Shown one piece after another: positions 1 through 8,148 of a stretch of 58,342 nucleotides of DNA. Position 1 is the first letter of the stretch. The number at the start of each line of letters is the position of its first letter. A program made the translations under genes and the position numbers. The DNA lies in assembly GCA_017624955.1 (NCBI GenBank), contig JAGAMA010000013.1:1-58342 (forward strand), read 5' to 3'. The DNA is from Alistipes sp. GTDB lineage: Bacteria; Bacteroidota; Bacteroidia; Bacteroidales; Rikenellaceae. The notes under the pieces were generated by a model that had not been told where the DNA came from, made no database searches, and saw only the letters and a list, made by a program, of their open reading frames with translations.

Positions 1-32
1 CAACGAATTTTGCGCTTTTTTACCATAAAAAA

Positions 33-68
33 TAGAGATTAGTAGAAACCGGTTTCTACTAATCTCTA
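33..68. terminator. perfect 36-bp palindrome, possible terminator
   Basis: TAGAGATTAGTAGAAACC is followed at once by its exact reverse complement, with no spacer. Read on the minus strand it is followed by TTTTTT, so it could end the transcript of the EF-G2 gene about 275 bp upstream. A zero-spacer palindrome could equally be a dimeric operator. Confidence 0.5.
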
Positions 69-150
69 AAATATCGCTGTAATTTGCAAATAAACAGCCA
101 CTTACATTTTTATCCAAGCGCCGCTTTTGGCATCATTACCCTTTTTTTGT

Positions 151-250
151 TTGAAAGGCGACTAAAGGTGGCTAAAGGGGATTAAAGGGTGCTAAAGGCG
201 ACTAAAGGAAACCCTTAAGCACCTTTAAGTACCCTTAAGAAACCTTAAGG
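151..250. repeat. decanucleotide tandem array 1
   Basis: Ten degenerate 10-bp units in strict register. The first six carry a core like CTAAAGG and the last four the opposite orientation, CCTTAAG or CCTTTAAG, so the whole array can fold into an imperfect hairpin. Related arrays lie at 2621-2730, 22831-22890, 32951-33017 and 38021-38060. Confidence 0.8.
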
Positions 251-274
251 AACTTTTGCTCTTTGCTCTTTGCA
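251..274. repeat. short heptanucleotide array
   Basis: GCTCTTT units in 7-bp register directly follow decamer array 1. The same pairing of decamers with CTCTTT-type heptamers occurs at 22831-22927. Confidence 0.55.
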
Positions 275-343
275 CTAAAAACAAGAGAGCGGGGTGCCTC
301 ACGGCGCTCCGCTCCCTCTCGCTTATAGTTGGTTGGTAAGGTT

Positions 344-2497
344 CTAATCCTCGTCCTCGTCGGTGTAAGCCTTCAGCAGCTTATCCTGTACATCGGCCGG
401 AACCTGCTCATACGAAGCGAACTTCATCGAGTAGGTCGCCGAACCCGACGTGAGCGACGACAGGGTGGTCGAGTAGCGATAGAGCTCGGCCAGAGGCACC
501 GTAGCGCTCAGGCGATCGAAGCCCTTATCCGACTCCATACCCAGAATCATGGCGCGGCGGTTCTGCAGGTCAGACATCACCGAACCCATATACTCGCTCG
601 GCACGAGCACCTCGACGTTGTAGATCGGCTCCATGATCTTCGGGCCGGCGTTGCGGAAGGCCTCCTTGAAGGCGTTGCGGGCAGCCAGCTTGAACGAGAT
701 CTCATTCGAATCTACCGGGTGCATCTTACCGTCGTAGATCACTACGCGGATATCGCGGGCATACGAACCCGTCAGCGGGCCCTGGTCCATCTTCTCCATC
801 ACACCCTTCAGGATGGCGGGCATGAAGCGGGCGTCGATGGCACCACCTACGATGGCCGAGTAGAACTGGAGCTTACCACCCCATGCGAGGTCGTACTCCT
901 CCTTGTTCTTGATGTTTACAACCAGCTCACCCTTGCCGGCCTTGTAGCTCTTCGGCTCGGGCATACCCTCGTAGTAGGGCTCGATGACCATGTGTACCTC
1001 ACCGAACTGACCGGCACCACCCGACTGCTTCTTGTGGCGGTAATCGGCCTGAGCCACCTTCGTAATGGTCTCACGGTAGGGAATCTTCGGAGCGATATAG
1101 TCGTAAGCAATCTTATTCTCGGCGAGGATGCGCGAACGCAGGATATTGAGGTGGTGCTCACCCTGACCCTGGATAATGGTCTGCTTAAGCTCCTTCGAGT
1201 AATCAACCAAAATCGTGGGATCCTCGTTCTTGGCATCGTTCAGGATCTTACCCAGCTTCTCCTCATCCGACTGCTCCTTGCACTTGATGGCGGCACGGTA
1301 GCGCGGCTCGGGGAATACGATCGGCTCGATGGTCACGGGGGCAGCAGGCGCAGCCAGCGTGTCGTTGGCCTTCGTGCCCTTGAGCTTCACCGTGCAACCG
1401 ATATCGCCGGCCGACAGCTCGGTAACCTTCACGCGGTTCTTGCCGGCAACGGCGAAGAGCTGCGAAATCTTCTCCTTGTTCTGCGTGCGGGTGTTGATAA
1501 CCTCGGCACCCTCCGTAATCTTACCACGGATCACGCGGAAGTAGGTGATCTCGCCAATGTGCTGCTCTACCTGGCTCTTGAAGACGAAAGCTACGGCGGG
1601 AGCGGCCTCGTCGGCTACGATCTCGGCACCCTCGGTCGAGAGGAATGCGGGAGCCTTCAGCGGGCCCGGAGCTACGTTGATGATGAACTCCATCAGACGC
1701 TTCGTACCGATGTCGCGCTTACCACTTGCGCAGAAGATCGGCATCACCTCGCGGTTGGCTACACCAATCTTCAGACCGGCACGGATATCGTCCTGCGTCA
1801 GCGTACCCTTGTCGAAGTAGAGCTCCATGAGGGCCTCATCGTGCTCGGCGGCCATCTCGACCAGCTCACGGTTCAGCTCCTGAGCCTTATCCATCTCCTC
1901 GGCCGGAATCTCCAGCTCCTCACGGTGGCCGTCATGATCCTTGAAACGGTACATCTTCATCAGCAGTACGTCGATGAAGGCGCTGAACTCCGTACCCTGA
2001 TTTACGGGGTACTGCACGATGACGGGCTTCACACGCGAAGCGGCCTTGATCGACTCAAAGGCGGCCTCGAAGTTGGCCTTGTCGCTATCGAGTTGGTTGA
2101 TCACACCGATCACGGGCTTGTTCAGCAGGCGGGCATAACGAGCCTGAATCTCGCTACCTACCTCCCAACCATTGGCTGCGTTGAAGCAGAAGACACCCAC
2201 GTCACCCACCTTGAAGGCCGAGAAGAGGCTTCCGCAGAAGTCGTCCGAACCCGGGCAGTCGATGATGTTGAGCTTGCGCTCCATAAACTCGGTGAAAAGG
2301 ATGGTCGAATAGATCGAGCGCTTGTATTCATGCTCGATATCCGTATTATCCGAGAGCGTGTTGTTCGTCTCGATACTACCCCTGCGGTCGATCACTTTAC
2401 CTTCATAAGCCATCGCTTCGGCAAGGGTAGTTTTTCCCGAGCCGGGCGCACCAATCAGAACGATGTTCTTAATCTCTTTTGCTGAATAGTTTTTCAT
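344..2497 (-). CDS. fusA2: EF-G2-type translational GTPase paralogue
   Basis: This 717-residue protein has the five-domain layout of elongation factor G. The P-loop GAPGSGKT is intact (residues 16-23), but the G3 motif reads DCPGSDDF (80-87) where housekeeping EF-G has DTPGHVDF, so the catalytic histidine is serine. The G4 motif is NQLD (134-137) instead of NKxD. These changes match EF-G2 of gut Bacteroides, reported as an EF-G paralogue that supports translation without GTP hydrolysis and is needed for gut colonisation. TetM-type ribosome protection proteins are a less likely alternative, because they keep the DTPGH motif. The gene stands alone, flanked by decamer arrays on both sides. No clear TAnnTTTG promoter was found upstream. 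Confidence 0.88.
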   Translation of the reverse strand: MKNYSAKEIKNIVLIGAPGSGKTTLAEAMAYEGKVIDRRGSIETNNTLSDNTDIEHEYKRSIYSTILFTEFMERKLNIIDCPGSDDFCGSLFSAFKVGDVGVFCFNAANGWEVGSEIQARYARLLNKPVIGVINQLDSDKANFEAAFESIKAASRVKPVIVQYPVNQGTEFSAFIDVLLMKMYRFKDHDGHREELEIPAEEMDKAQELNRELVEMAAEHDEALMELYFDKGTLTQDDIRAGLKIGVANREVMPIFCASGKRDIGTKRLMEFIINVAPGPLKAPAFLSTEGAEIVADEAAPAVAFVFKSQVEQHIGEITYFRVIRGKITEGAEVINTRTQNKEKISQLFAVAGKNRVKVTELSAGDIGCTVKLKGTKANDTLAAPAAPVTIEPIVFPEPRYRAAIKCKEQSDEEKLGKILNDAKNEDPTILVDYSKELKQTIIQGQGEHHLNILRSRILAENKIAYDYIAPKIPYRETITKVAQADYRHKKQSGGAGQFGEVHMVIEPYYEGMPEPKSYKAGKGELVVNIKNKEEYDLAWGGKLQFYSAIVGGAIDARFMPAILKGVMEKMDQGPLTGSYARDIRVVIYDGKMHPVDSNEISFKLAARNAFKEAFRNAGPKIMEPIYNVEVLVPSEYMGSVMSDLQNRRAMILGMESDKGFDRLSATVPLAELYRYSTTLSSLTSGSATYSMKFASYEQVPADVQDKLLKAYTDEDED

Positions 2498-2620
2498 ATA
2501 GATTCGTTTTAGGTTTTTCGGTTAAATGTTTTACGGAGTATAAAATTACAAAAAAATCGACAAAAGCAAGCCATAAACGTAAAAAATCGCCTTAAATGGG
2601 ACGATTTTTTATAAAAGAGG

Positions 2621-2730
2621 AAAAGTTCCTTAAAGTTACTTAAGGGTGCTTAAAGGAGCTTAAGGGTTTCGCTTTAGTCGCCTTTAGCTACCTTTAGTAC
2701 CCTTTAATAACCTTTAGTAACCTTTACCAC
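2621..2730. repeat. decanucleotide tandem array 2
   Basis: Eleven 10-bp units in exact register. The left half carries CTTAAAGG or CTTAAGGG cores and the right half CCTTTAGnnn cores, so the array is a large imperfect inverted repeat centred near 2666. It mirrors array 1 on the other side of the EF-G2 gene. Confidence 0.82.
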
Positions 2731-2762
2731 GCCCGTTTTTTTCTGTCAAGCTTAACGCAAAG

Positions 2763-2784
2763 GCCCGCTCTTAGCGGGCTTTTT
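2763..2784. terminator. rho-independent terminator-like hairpin
   Basis: GCCCGC (2763-2768) and GCGGGC (2774-2779) form a 6-bp GC stem with a 5-nt loop, followed by TTTTT on the plus strand. The only gene ending nearby is pepP on the minus strand, for which the T-run is on the wrong side. It may therefore belong to the adjoining dispersed element. Confidence 0.6.
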
Positions 2785-2847
2785 CATTTTAGGCGAGAAG
2801 ATTTCGCGCTTCGTGAAGTAAGCCCCGGATGGTAGTACTTAACGTAC
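2775..2847 (-). repeat. 73-bp dispersed intergenic element, copy B
   Basis: Read on the minus strand, this aligns without gaps to 58081-58153, with about 41 of 73 bases identical by eye. Both ends are much better conserved than the middle. In the shared frame both copies translate to a short peptide with TYVxY near the start and AKSxxLK near the end; copy B stops just after it. Both copies adjoin a hairpin with a T-run. Confidence 0.6.
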
Positions 2848-2901
2848 GTTCCATTCGGGGCTTGCGAGGGAAGTGCGGAAGGTTCCGCATAAAATGGAAA
2901 A

Positions 2902-4296
2902 CTATCGTCCGATGACGGCTTCAAGTTCGGCTATCGTCACAGGTATTTTCTTCTCGCCACCAATCATGCGATTACCCGTAGCGGTCACGATCAGATCATC
3001 CTCGATGCGGATGCCGCCGAAGTCGTAATAGTCGAGCAGGCGGTCATAATCGACAATGCCCTTATACTTACCCTCGGCCTTGCACTTCTCGATCAGGGCA
3101 GGGATGAAGTAGAGACCCGGCTCGTCGGTGAGGATTGTACCCTCCTCCAGGCGCCAGGTGGCGCGGTGGATGCAGGTGGCCGACTTGGCGGCACGGTCGG
3201 CAATCGACGAGAAGTCGAAGGAGCGCTCGCCCATCGCCTCGCAGTCGTGCACATCCATACCGAGGCCGTGACCCAGGCCGTGGGGCATGAGCATCGTCAT
3301 TGCGCCTGCCGCTACGGCATCCTCGGCCGTGCCATGCAGCAGACCCAGGCCGATGAGACCCTCGGCCAGCGTGAGGTAGGAGGCGCGGTGCACCTCGGTA
3401 TACATCATGTGGGGAGCTACGAGGTTGGCCACATCGTCGTGGGCCTTCAATACTATATTATATATGTCGCGCTGCTTGTCGCTAAACTTGCCGCTCACGG
3501 GGTAGGTACGCGTATGATCCGAGCAGTAACCGCTCAAGGTCTCGCCACCGCCATCGACCAGGAGCAGACAACCCGCCTCCAGCACGCCGTCGCAATTCAG
3601 ATTGTGGAGCGTCTCGCCATGCTGCGACACGATGGTCGGGAACGACACACCCTGGCCATGCGCCTTCACGATGCCCTCCACAGCACCTGCAATCTCGCGC
3701 TCGATGACACCCGGACGGCACATCTTCATCGCCAGCGTGTGCATCGCATAGCCCAGCTCGAAGGCCTTCTCCATCTCAACGATCTCCTCCTCGGACTTCT
3801 TCTCACGCATCTCGGCCACGGCCATCATCAGATCGACCGACTTGTAGTCGTGTAGCTTGGCGGCGTTGTAGCCCAGGAGCTCCATGAGTTGCAGTTTCGT
3901 CTCGCCACGATAGGGGGGCAGGTAGTGGATACGGCGACCCAGGCGGATGGCCTCGGCAAGGTGGTCGGCCAGCGTCGCGAAGGGATAGGTCTTCACGACC
4001 CCCACCTCGGCACCCATCTCATGCAGTGTCGGCTGCGGGCCGGTCCAGATGATATCCTCCACCGTGAAGTCGTCGCCATAGAGCGCCGCCTCGCCCGACT
4101 CGGCATCGATCAAACCCATCAGGGTCGGGGTATTGAGGCCGAAGTAGTAGCGGAAGGTGGAGTCCTGGCGGAAGTAGTAGGCGTTGTTGGGGTAGTTATT
4201 GGGCGAGAAGGTGTTGCCCGGCAGGAGAATCAGACCTGAGCCAATCTTCTCACAAAGCGTCTTGCGACGTGCGATGTAGGTCGAAGGTGCAAACAT
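2902..4296 (-). CDS. pepP: Xaa-Pro aminopeptidase (M24B)
   Basis: A cytoplasmic dinuclear metallopeptidase that removes an N-terminal residue preceding proline. At 464 residues it has the aminopeptidase P layout: an N-terminal creatinase-like domain (about 1-160) and a C-terminal pita-bread domain. Metal ligands are visible as D248 (LLVDGGG), D260 (CSDHTRTYP) and H343 (HGLGHGLGMDVHD), with later glutamates in TDEPGLY and RIEDD. There is no signal peptide. It is the last gene of a minus-strand run with the U32 and MFS genes, but a TAnnTTTG box at 4322-4329 suggests its own promoter. Confidence 0.93.
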   Translation of the reverse strand: MFAPSTYIARRKTLCEKIGSGLILLPGNTFSPNNYPNNAYYFRQDSTFRYYFGLNTPTLMGLIDAESGEAALYGDDFTVEDIIWTGPQPTLHEMGAEVGVVKTYPFATLADHLAEAIRLGRRIHYLPPYRGETKLQLMELLGYNAAKLHDYKSVDLMMAVAEMREKKSEEEIVEMEKAFELGYAMHTLAMKMCRPGVIEREIAGAVEGIVKAHGQGVSFPTIVSQHGETLHNLNCDGVLEAGCLLLVDGGGETLSGYCSDHTRTYPVSGKFSDKQRDIYNIVLKAHDDVANLVAPHMMYTEVHRASYLTLAEGLIGLGLLHGTAEDAVAAGAMTMLMPHGLGHGLGMDVHDCEAMGERSFDFSSIADRAAKSATCIHRATWRLEEGTILTDEPGLYFIPALIEKCKAEGKYKGIVDYDRLLDYYDFGGIRIEDDLIVTATGNRMIGGEKKIPVTIAELEAVIGR

Positions 4297-4321
4297 AGCG
4301 GTTCTATTTTTACAATTTTCT

Positions 4322-4329
4322 CAAAGGTA
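4322..4329 (-). promoter_or_regulatory. -7 box (TACCTTTG) before pepP
   Basis: Matches the Bacteroidota -7 consensus TAnnTTTG on the minus strand, 25 bp before the pepP ATG. No good -33 TTTG is visible. Confidence 0.5.
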
Positions 4330-4334
4330 ACGAT

Positions 4335-5762
4335 TTATTTTGGATTTTCGTCACTCCGTCCCCATTTTTTCGGTTGCAGCGCCTCGGGCAGGGGGAGTCC
4401 CAGGCGCGAGAAGCTCACCACGGCACCCAGCGCGGCAAAGATGGCTGCAAGCCACATCGCCACGCGCGGCCCCTCCTCGCCCATGAGGTGGAAGAGCAGT
4501 GCCACCAGAGCGGCACCCGTCGTCTGCCCCAAAAGGCGTGCCGTAGCCTGCACACCGCTTGCCGCACCGCTACGCGAGGTGGGCGACGAGGCGATCAGGA
4601 CGCTGTTATTGGGCGACTGGAAGAGGGCAAAGCCTGCACCGCAGAGCACCATGCGCCACACAAAGTCCCACTCGGTCGGGCTGTCGGGCATCCACCCCAG
4701 GAGGGCAGCACCTGCGGCCATCATCGTCAGGCCGAGACCACCCAACCACCCCGCATGCACCCGCTCGACGAGCCACCCTGCCAAGGGCGAGAGCAGAATC
4801 GTCACCGCAGGCCAGGCCGTGAGAAGCAGCCCCGTGGAGAGCTCCGTATAGCCGTAGTGCAGTTGCAGGTAGAAGGGAAGCGCCACGAGGGCCGACATCT
4901 GTCCCAGGTAGGAGCAGACGGAGGTAAGTACCGTTACCGAGAAGAGCCTGTCGCGCATCAAATCGAACGGCAGGAGCGGATAGCGGGCACGCAGCTGTCC
5001 GCGCAGATACCACACCGCCACGACACCAAAAATCACGGCCAGCAGCAGCAACCACCCCGCATCCAGCCCGTGCGAGAGACCCTCGACGAGCGAAAACAGC
5101 AGCCCAAAGAAGAGGGCATTGAGCAGCGCCTCGCGCAGGTTGAAGCGGCGCGCCGTGCGCCCTTCGGGATTCTCGGGCAGGAAGGCATAGCTCAGGGCGA
5201 AGGCCACCACCGAGATCGGCACATTGATCGCAAAGAGCCACTCCCACGAGGCGACGGAGAGGATGGCGGCCGCCACCGTCGGGCCGGCCACCGAGGCCAG
5301 GGCTACGACCGTGGCATTGATCCCCATCCCGCGCCCGAGTTGCGAGGCGGGGAAGATCAGCCGGATCAGCGTGGAGTTGATCGAGCAGAGGGCGGCAGCA
5401 CCCAACCCCTGCACCACGCGCATCGCAATCAACAGCGGAAGCGTATGCGCCACAGCGCACCCCACCGAGGCGACACCGAAGAGGGCAATACCCCACAGAT
5501 AGACCCTGCGGTAACCCACCGTGTCGCCCAGCGACGAGAGGGGCAAGAGAAAGAGAATCGTAGCAATCTGATAGGCATTGACCACCCAGATCGAGGCGGC
5601 CTCCGAGATTCGTAGATCGCGGGCAATGGAGGGCAGCGCCACGTTGGCAATCGTGGCATCCAGAACAGAAACACCGATCGAAAGGGCTATGGCCAAGATG
5701 GCCCACAGCCGACGAGGCATCGGAAGGCCGTCGCTCACAGGGGTATGGAGTCGGGCCGTCAT
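4335..5762 (-). CDS. MFS transporter, DHA2-like drug exporter
   Basis: A 475-residue inner-membrane protein with about 12-14 hydrophobic segments. The segment LDATIANVALPSIARDL after the first membrane span is the hallmark motif of the 14-span EmrB/QacA (DHA2) drug:proton antiporters. The substrate cannot be read from sequence. The start is 6 bp after the U32 stop codon, so the two are probably co-transcribed. An internal ATG at residue 15 (MPRRLW) is an alternative start that removes a polar N-terminus. Confidence 0.85.
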   Translation of the reverse strand: MTARLHTPVSDGLPMPRRLWAILAIALSIGVSVLDATIANVALPSIARDLRISEAASIWVVNAYQIATILFLLPLSSLGDTVGYRRVYLWGIALFGVASVGCAVAHTLPLLIAMRVVQGLGAAALCSINSTLIRLIFPASQLGRGMGINATVVALASVAGPTVAAAILSVASWEWLFAINVPISVVAFALSYAFLPENPEGRTARRFNLREALLNALFFGLLFSLVEGLSHGLDAGWLLLLAVIFGVVAVWYLRGQLRARYPLLPFDLMRDRLFSVTVLTSVCSYLGQMSALVALPFYLQLHYGYTELSTGLLLTAWPAVTILLSPLAGWLVERVHAGWLGGLGLTMMAAGAALLGWMPDSPTEWDFVWRMVLCGAGFALFQSPNNSVLIASSPTSRSGAASGVQATARLLGQTTGAALVALLFHLMGEEGPRVAMWLAAIFAALGAVVSFSRLGLPLPEALQPKKWGRSDENPK

Positions 5763-5768
5763 GCGCTT

Positions 5769-7013
5769 TTATTCGGCCGGTACGAACTTATAGAGTTGGT
5801 CGCCACGACGAATCAGCTCCGTGGTGCGGATGGCACAAAGCTCGCCCTGCTCCACGCGGCGCGTAATCTCGCCATCGGGCCCGTGCAACTCCTCGCACTT
5901 CTGCTCCACGACACCCGTCGTCGGGCCGAGGAAGAAGATCTCCTCCGTCACCTCCAGCGGCGCGGCCTCGACCAGCACTTCGGCTACCGAGATCTTCTTG
6001 TAGAAATTGACCACCTTGCCCACATAGACCTTGCGGCGCGTGGCAGCCGAGCCGTAGTGCTCGCTATGCTCCGCCATGGGACGACCCGCGTAGTAGCCCT
6101 CCCAGAAGCCACGGTTGAAGACCTCCTGAAGTCGCTCCTTGAGGGCGGCGGCCGTCGTGGGGTTGTATTCGCCACTCTCCATCAGGCGCAGGGCACGGTC
6201 GTAGCTCTCGACCACACGCTTGACATACTCCGCACCACGGGCGCGCCCCTCGATTTTGAGCACCTTCACACCGCTTTGGATGAAACGGTCTAAGAAGTCG
6301 ATCGTGCAGAGGTCTTTGGGCGAGAGAACATAGCGGCCGTCGATATCGAGTTCGGCCCCTGTCTCCTTGTCGCGGACGGTATATTTCCTACGGCACAACT
6401 GGCGACAAGCACCGCGATTGGCCGAGCAGTTGGTTTCGTAGAGCGAAAGATAGCATTTACCCGAGATCGACATGCAGAGTGCACCGTGGGCGAACATCTC
6501 GATCTCGACCAGCTCCCCCTTCGGGCCACGGATATCGTTTTCGATGATCTCGCGGTGGATCGCGGCGACCTGCTCGAGCGTAAGCTCACGCGCCAGGACC
6601 ACCGTATCGGCCCACTGGGCAAAGAAGCGAACCGCCTCGGAGTTCGAGATGTTGCTCTGGGTCGAGATGTGCACCTCCTGCCCGATACGGCGGGCATAGA
6701 GAATCGCCGCCATATCGGTTGCAATGATGGCATCCACCCCCTCGCGGCGGGCGCGGTCGATCACCTCCTGCATCGTGCGGATCTCATCCTCATAGACCAC
6801 CGTATTGACCGTCAAGTAGGCCTTTACGCCTGCTGCATGGGCCGTGGCAACGATCTGCGCCAGGTCGTCGAGCGTAAAGTTGGCGGCCGAGGCCGAACGC
6901 ATGTTGAGCTTCCCGACCCCGAAATAGACCGAGTCGGCACCCGCCTCAATGGCGGCTGCAAGCGCTTCGTATGACCCCACGGGAGCCATCAGTTCAATGT
7001 CGCTACGCTTCAT
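5769..7013 (-). CDS. U32 family protein (YegQ/TrhP-like)
   Basis: A 414-residue member of peptidase family U32. Bacterial members of this type (YegQ/TrhP, RlhA) act in hydroxylation of tRNA uridine-34 or 23S rRNA rather than as peptidases. The family pattern is clear: N-terminal ELMAPVGSYEALAAAIEAGA, and a cysteine cluster around residues 210-235 (GALCMSISGKCYLS, then ANRGACRQLCRR) of the kind that binds an iron-sulfur cluster. The short C-terminal beta domain favours the TrhP branch. It lies between the polyprenyl synthase and MFS genes on the same strand; the choice between TrhP and RlhA is open. Confidence 0.88.
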   Translation of the reverse strand: MKRSDIELMAPVGSYEALAAAIEAGADSVYFGVGKLNMRSASAANFTLDDLAQIVATAHAAGVKAYLTVNTVVYEDEIRTMQEVIDRARREGVDAIIATDMAAILYARRIGQEVHISTQSNISNSEAVRFFAQWADTVVLARELTLEQVAAIHREIIENDIRGPKGELVEIEMFAHGALCMSISGKCYLSLYETNCSANRGACRQLCRRKYTVRDKETGAELDIDGRYVLSPKDLCTIDFLDRFIQSGVKVLKIEGRARGAEYVKRVVESYDRALRLMESGEYNPTTAAALKERLQEVFNRGFWEGYYAGRPMAEHSEHYGSAATRRKVYVGKVVNFYKKISVAEVLVEAAPLEVTEEIFFLGPTTGVVEQKCEELHGPDGEITRRVEQGELCAIRTTELIRRGDQLYKFVPAE

Positions 7014-7060
7014 CGAAAATTCGTTATAACGAGTTTTAGTCGTAATTCTAAATGTTGACT

Positions 7061-8032
7061 TTACTTGTTTCGTCCCATGAGGCTCTTGGCATACTCACGG
7101 AGGTGCTCCACGCGTGCCGGATCAACCTGCAACGTGTCGAGCTGTGCCAGGGCACGCTCAAAGCGCACGGCAATCTGCTGCTCGGTCAGGTGCGGCACAT
7201 CGAGCGCGTTGTAGAGGGTCTTGATGCGGTCGATCTTCTCCTGATCCGAGAGCTTCGGATCGAGGTGGGTCGAGCGCAGCACCTCGCGCTGCCCCTCATC
7301 GGCACGGCTCATGGCCGTAATCATCAGGTAGGTCTTCTTGCCCTCCAGGATATCGCCACCGATCGCCTTGCCCAGGCGCTCGTCACCGTAGCTGTCGAGC
7401 AGATCATCCTGCAACTGGAAGGCCAGACCCAGCTCGATGGCAAAGCGACGTAATGCCTTGCAATCCTCCTCCGAAGCACCGCCCAGCATCGCGCCAATCA
7501 CCACTGCACCGGCCAACAGCACCGAGGTCTTAAGCTCGATCATGCGCATATACTCCACAACCGAGACCTTCTGCTTCGTCTCGAAGTCCATGTCGTACTG
7601 CTGACCCTCGCACACCTCGAGCGCCGTCTGCGAGAACACGGAGAGTATCGGCGACAGGTTGTCGGTCTGCGTGCGACCCAGCAGGCGGTAGGCCTCGATC
7701 ATCATCGCATCGCCCGACAAGATGGCCACATTCTTCCCCCACTTGGCATAGACCGAGGGCTTGCCTCGACGCAGCAGGGCGTTATCCATGATGTCGTCGT
7801 GCAGAAGCGTAAAGTTGTGGAACACCTCGATTGCCGCAGCCGCCGGCAGGGCGCGCTGGTAGTCGTCGGCAAAGAGCGAATAGGTGAGCATCAGCAGCAC
7901 AGGGCGCAGGCGCTTACCGCCCCCCTGCATCGAGTAGCTGATTGGGGTATAAAGCAGCTCCGGCTCGGCCGGCATCTCCATCTGTGCCAGGTAATTTTCC
8001 ACCTGGTCAAGCATTTTTTCGGCGTATAACAT
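7061..8032 (-). CDS. polyprenyl diphosphate synthase
   Basis: A trans-prenyltransferase of 323 residues that condenses isopentenyl diphosphate with allylic diphosphates. The first aspartate-rich motif is DDIMD (in LLHDDIMDNALLRRGKPSV) and the second is QDDLLDSYGD, both required for magnesium-diphosphate binding. The length is typical of short- to medium-chain synthases (farnesyl, geranylgeranyl or octaprenyl); chain length cannot be decided by eye. It heads a minus-strand run and has its own -7 box at 8067-8074, divergent from the ROK kinase gene. Confidence 0.93.
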   Translation of the reverse strand: MLYAEKMLDQVENYLAQMEMPAEPELLYTPISYSMQGGGKRLRPVLLMLTYSLFADDYQRALPAAAAIEVFHNFTLLHDDIMDNALLRRGKPSVYAKWGKNVAILSGDAMMIEAYRLLGRTQTDNLSPILSVFSQTALEVCEGQQYDMDFETKQKVSVVEYMRMIELKTSVLLAGAVVIGAMLGGASEEDCKALRRFAIELGLAFQLQDDLLDSYGDERLGKAIGGDILEGKKTYLMITAMSRADEGQREVLRSTHLDPKLSDQEKIDRIKTLYNALDVPHLTEQQIAVRFERALAQLDTLQVDPARVEHLREYAKSLMGRNK

Positions 8033-8066
8033 CTCTTAAAAGACCTTATAAGGTTGAATTCTGACC

Positions 8067-8074
8067 CAAAAATA
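8067..8074 (-). promoter_or_regulatory. -7 box (TATTTTTG) for polyprenyl synthase
   Basis: Reverse-strand match to TAnnTTTG, 34 bp before the ATG, in the divergent region shared with the ROK kinase gene. Confidence 0.55.
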
Positions 8075-8083
8075 GGAAAAATC

Positions 8084-8114
8084 TTTGTTCCTGCCGAATT
8101 TTGCCGTAACTTTG
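8084..8114 (+). promoter_or_regulatory. full Bacteroidota promoter before ROK kinase
   Basis: TTTG (8084-8087), 19 bp spacer, then TAACTTTG (8107-8114). This is the exact -33/-7 architecture of the Bacteroidota primary sigma factor, 34 bp before the ATG. Confidence 0.8.
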
Positions 8115-8148
8115 GTGTCAGAAATTTATATAAAAACAATAAAACCCT

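Larger units (their letters stand above)
69..343. other. intergenic region with repeat arrays
   Basis: No gene is visible here. The stretch holds an 18-bp sequence (123-140) repeated inverted at 17963-17980, a decamer array (151-250), a short heptamer array (251-274), and a G+C-rich stretch next to the 3' end of the EF-G2 gene. Confidence 0.6.
2498..2901. other. 404-bp intergenic region with repeats, hairpin and dispersed element
   Basis: The upstream side of the EF-G2 gene (to about 2620) shows no recognisable promoter. It is followed by decamer array 2 (2621-2730), a GC hairpin with T-run (2763-2784) and the 73-bp dispersed element copy B (2775-2847). No gene is visible. Confidence 0.6.

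Noticed and set aside
151-250. tandem array as a CRISPR
   Set aside because: Units are 10 bp, without spacers and without cas genes nearby.
329-2485. 718-codon open frame on the plus strand
   Set aside because: It is the antisense shadow of the EF-G2 gene; codon bias makes long complementary frames in this G+C-rich genome and the translation shows no family features.
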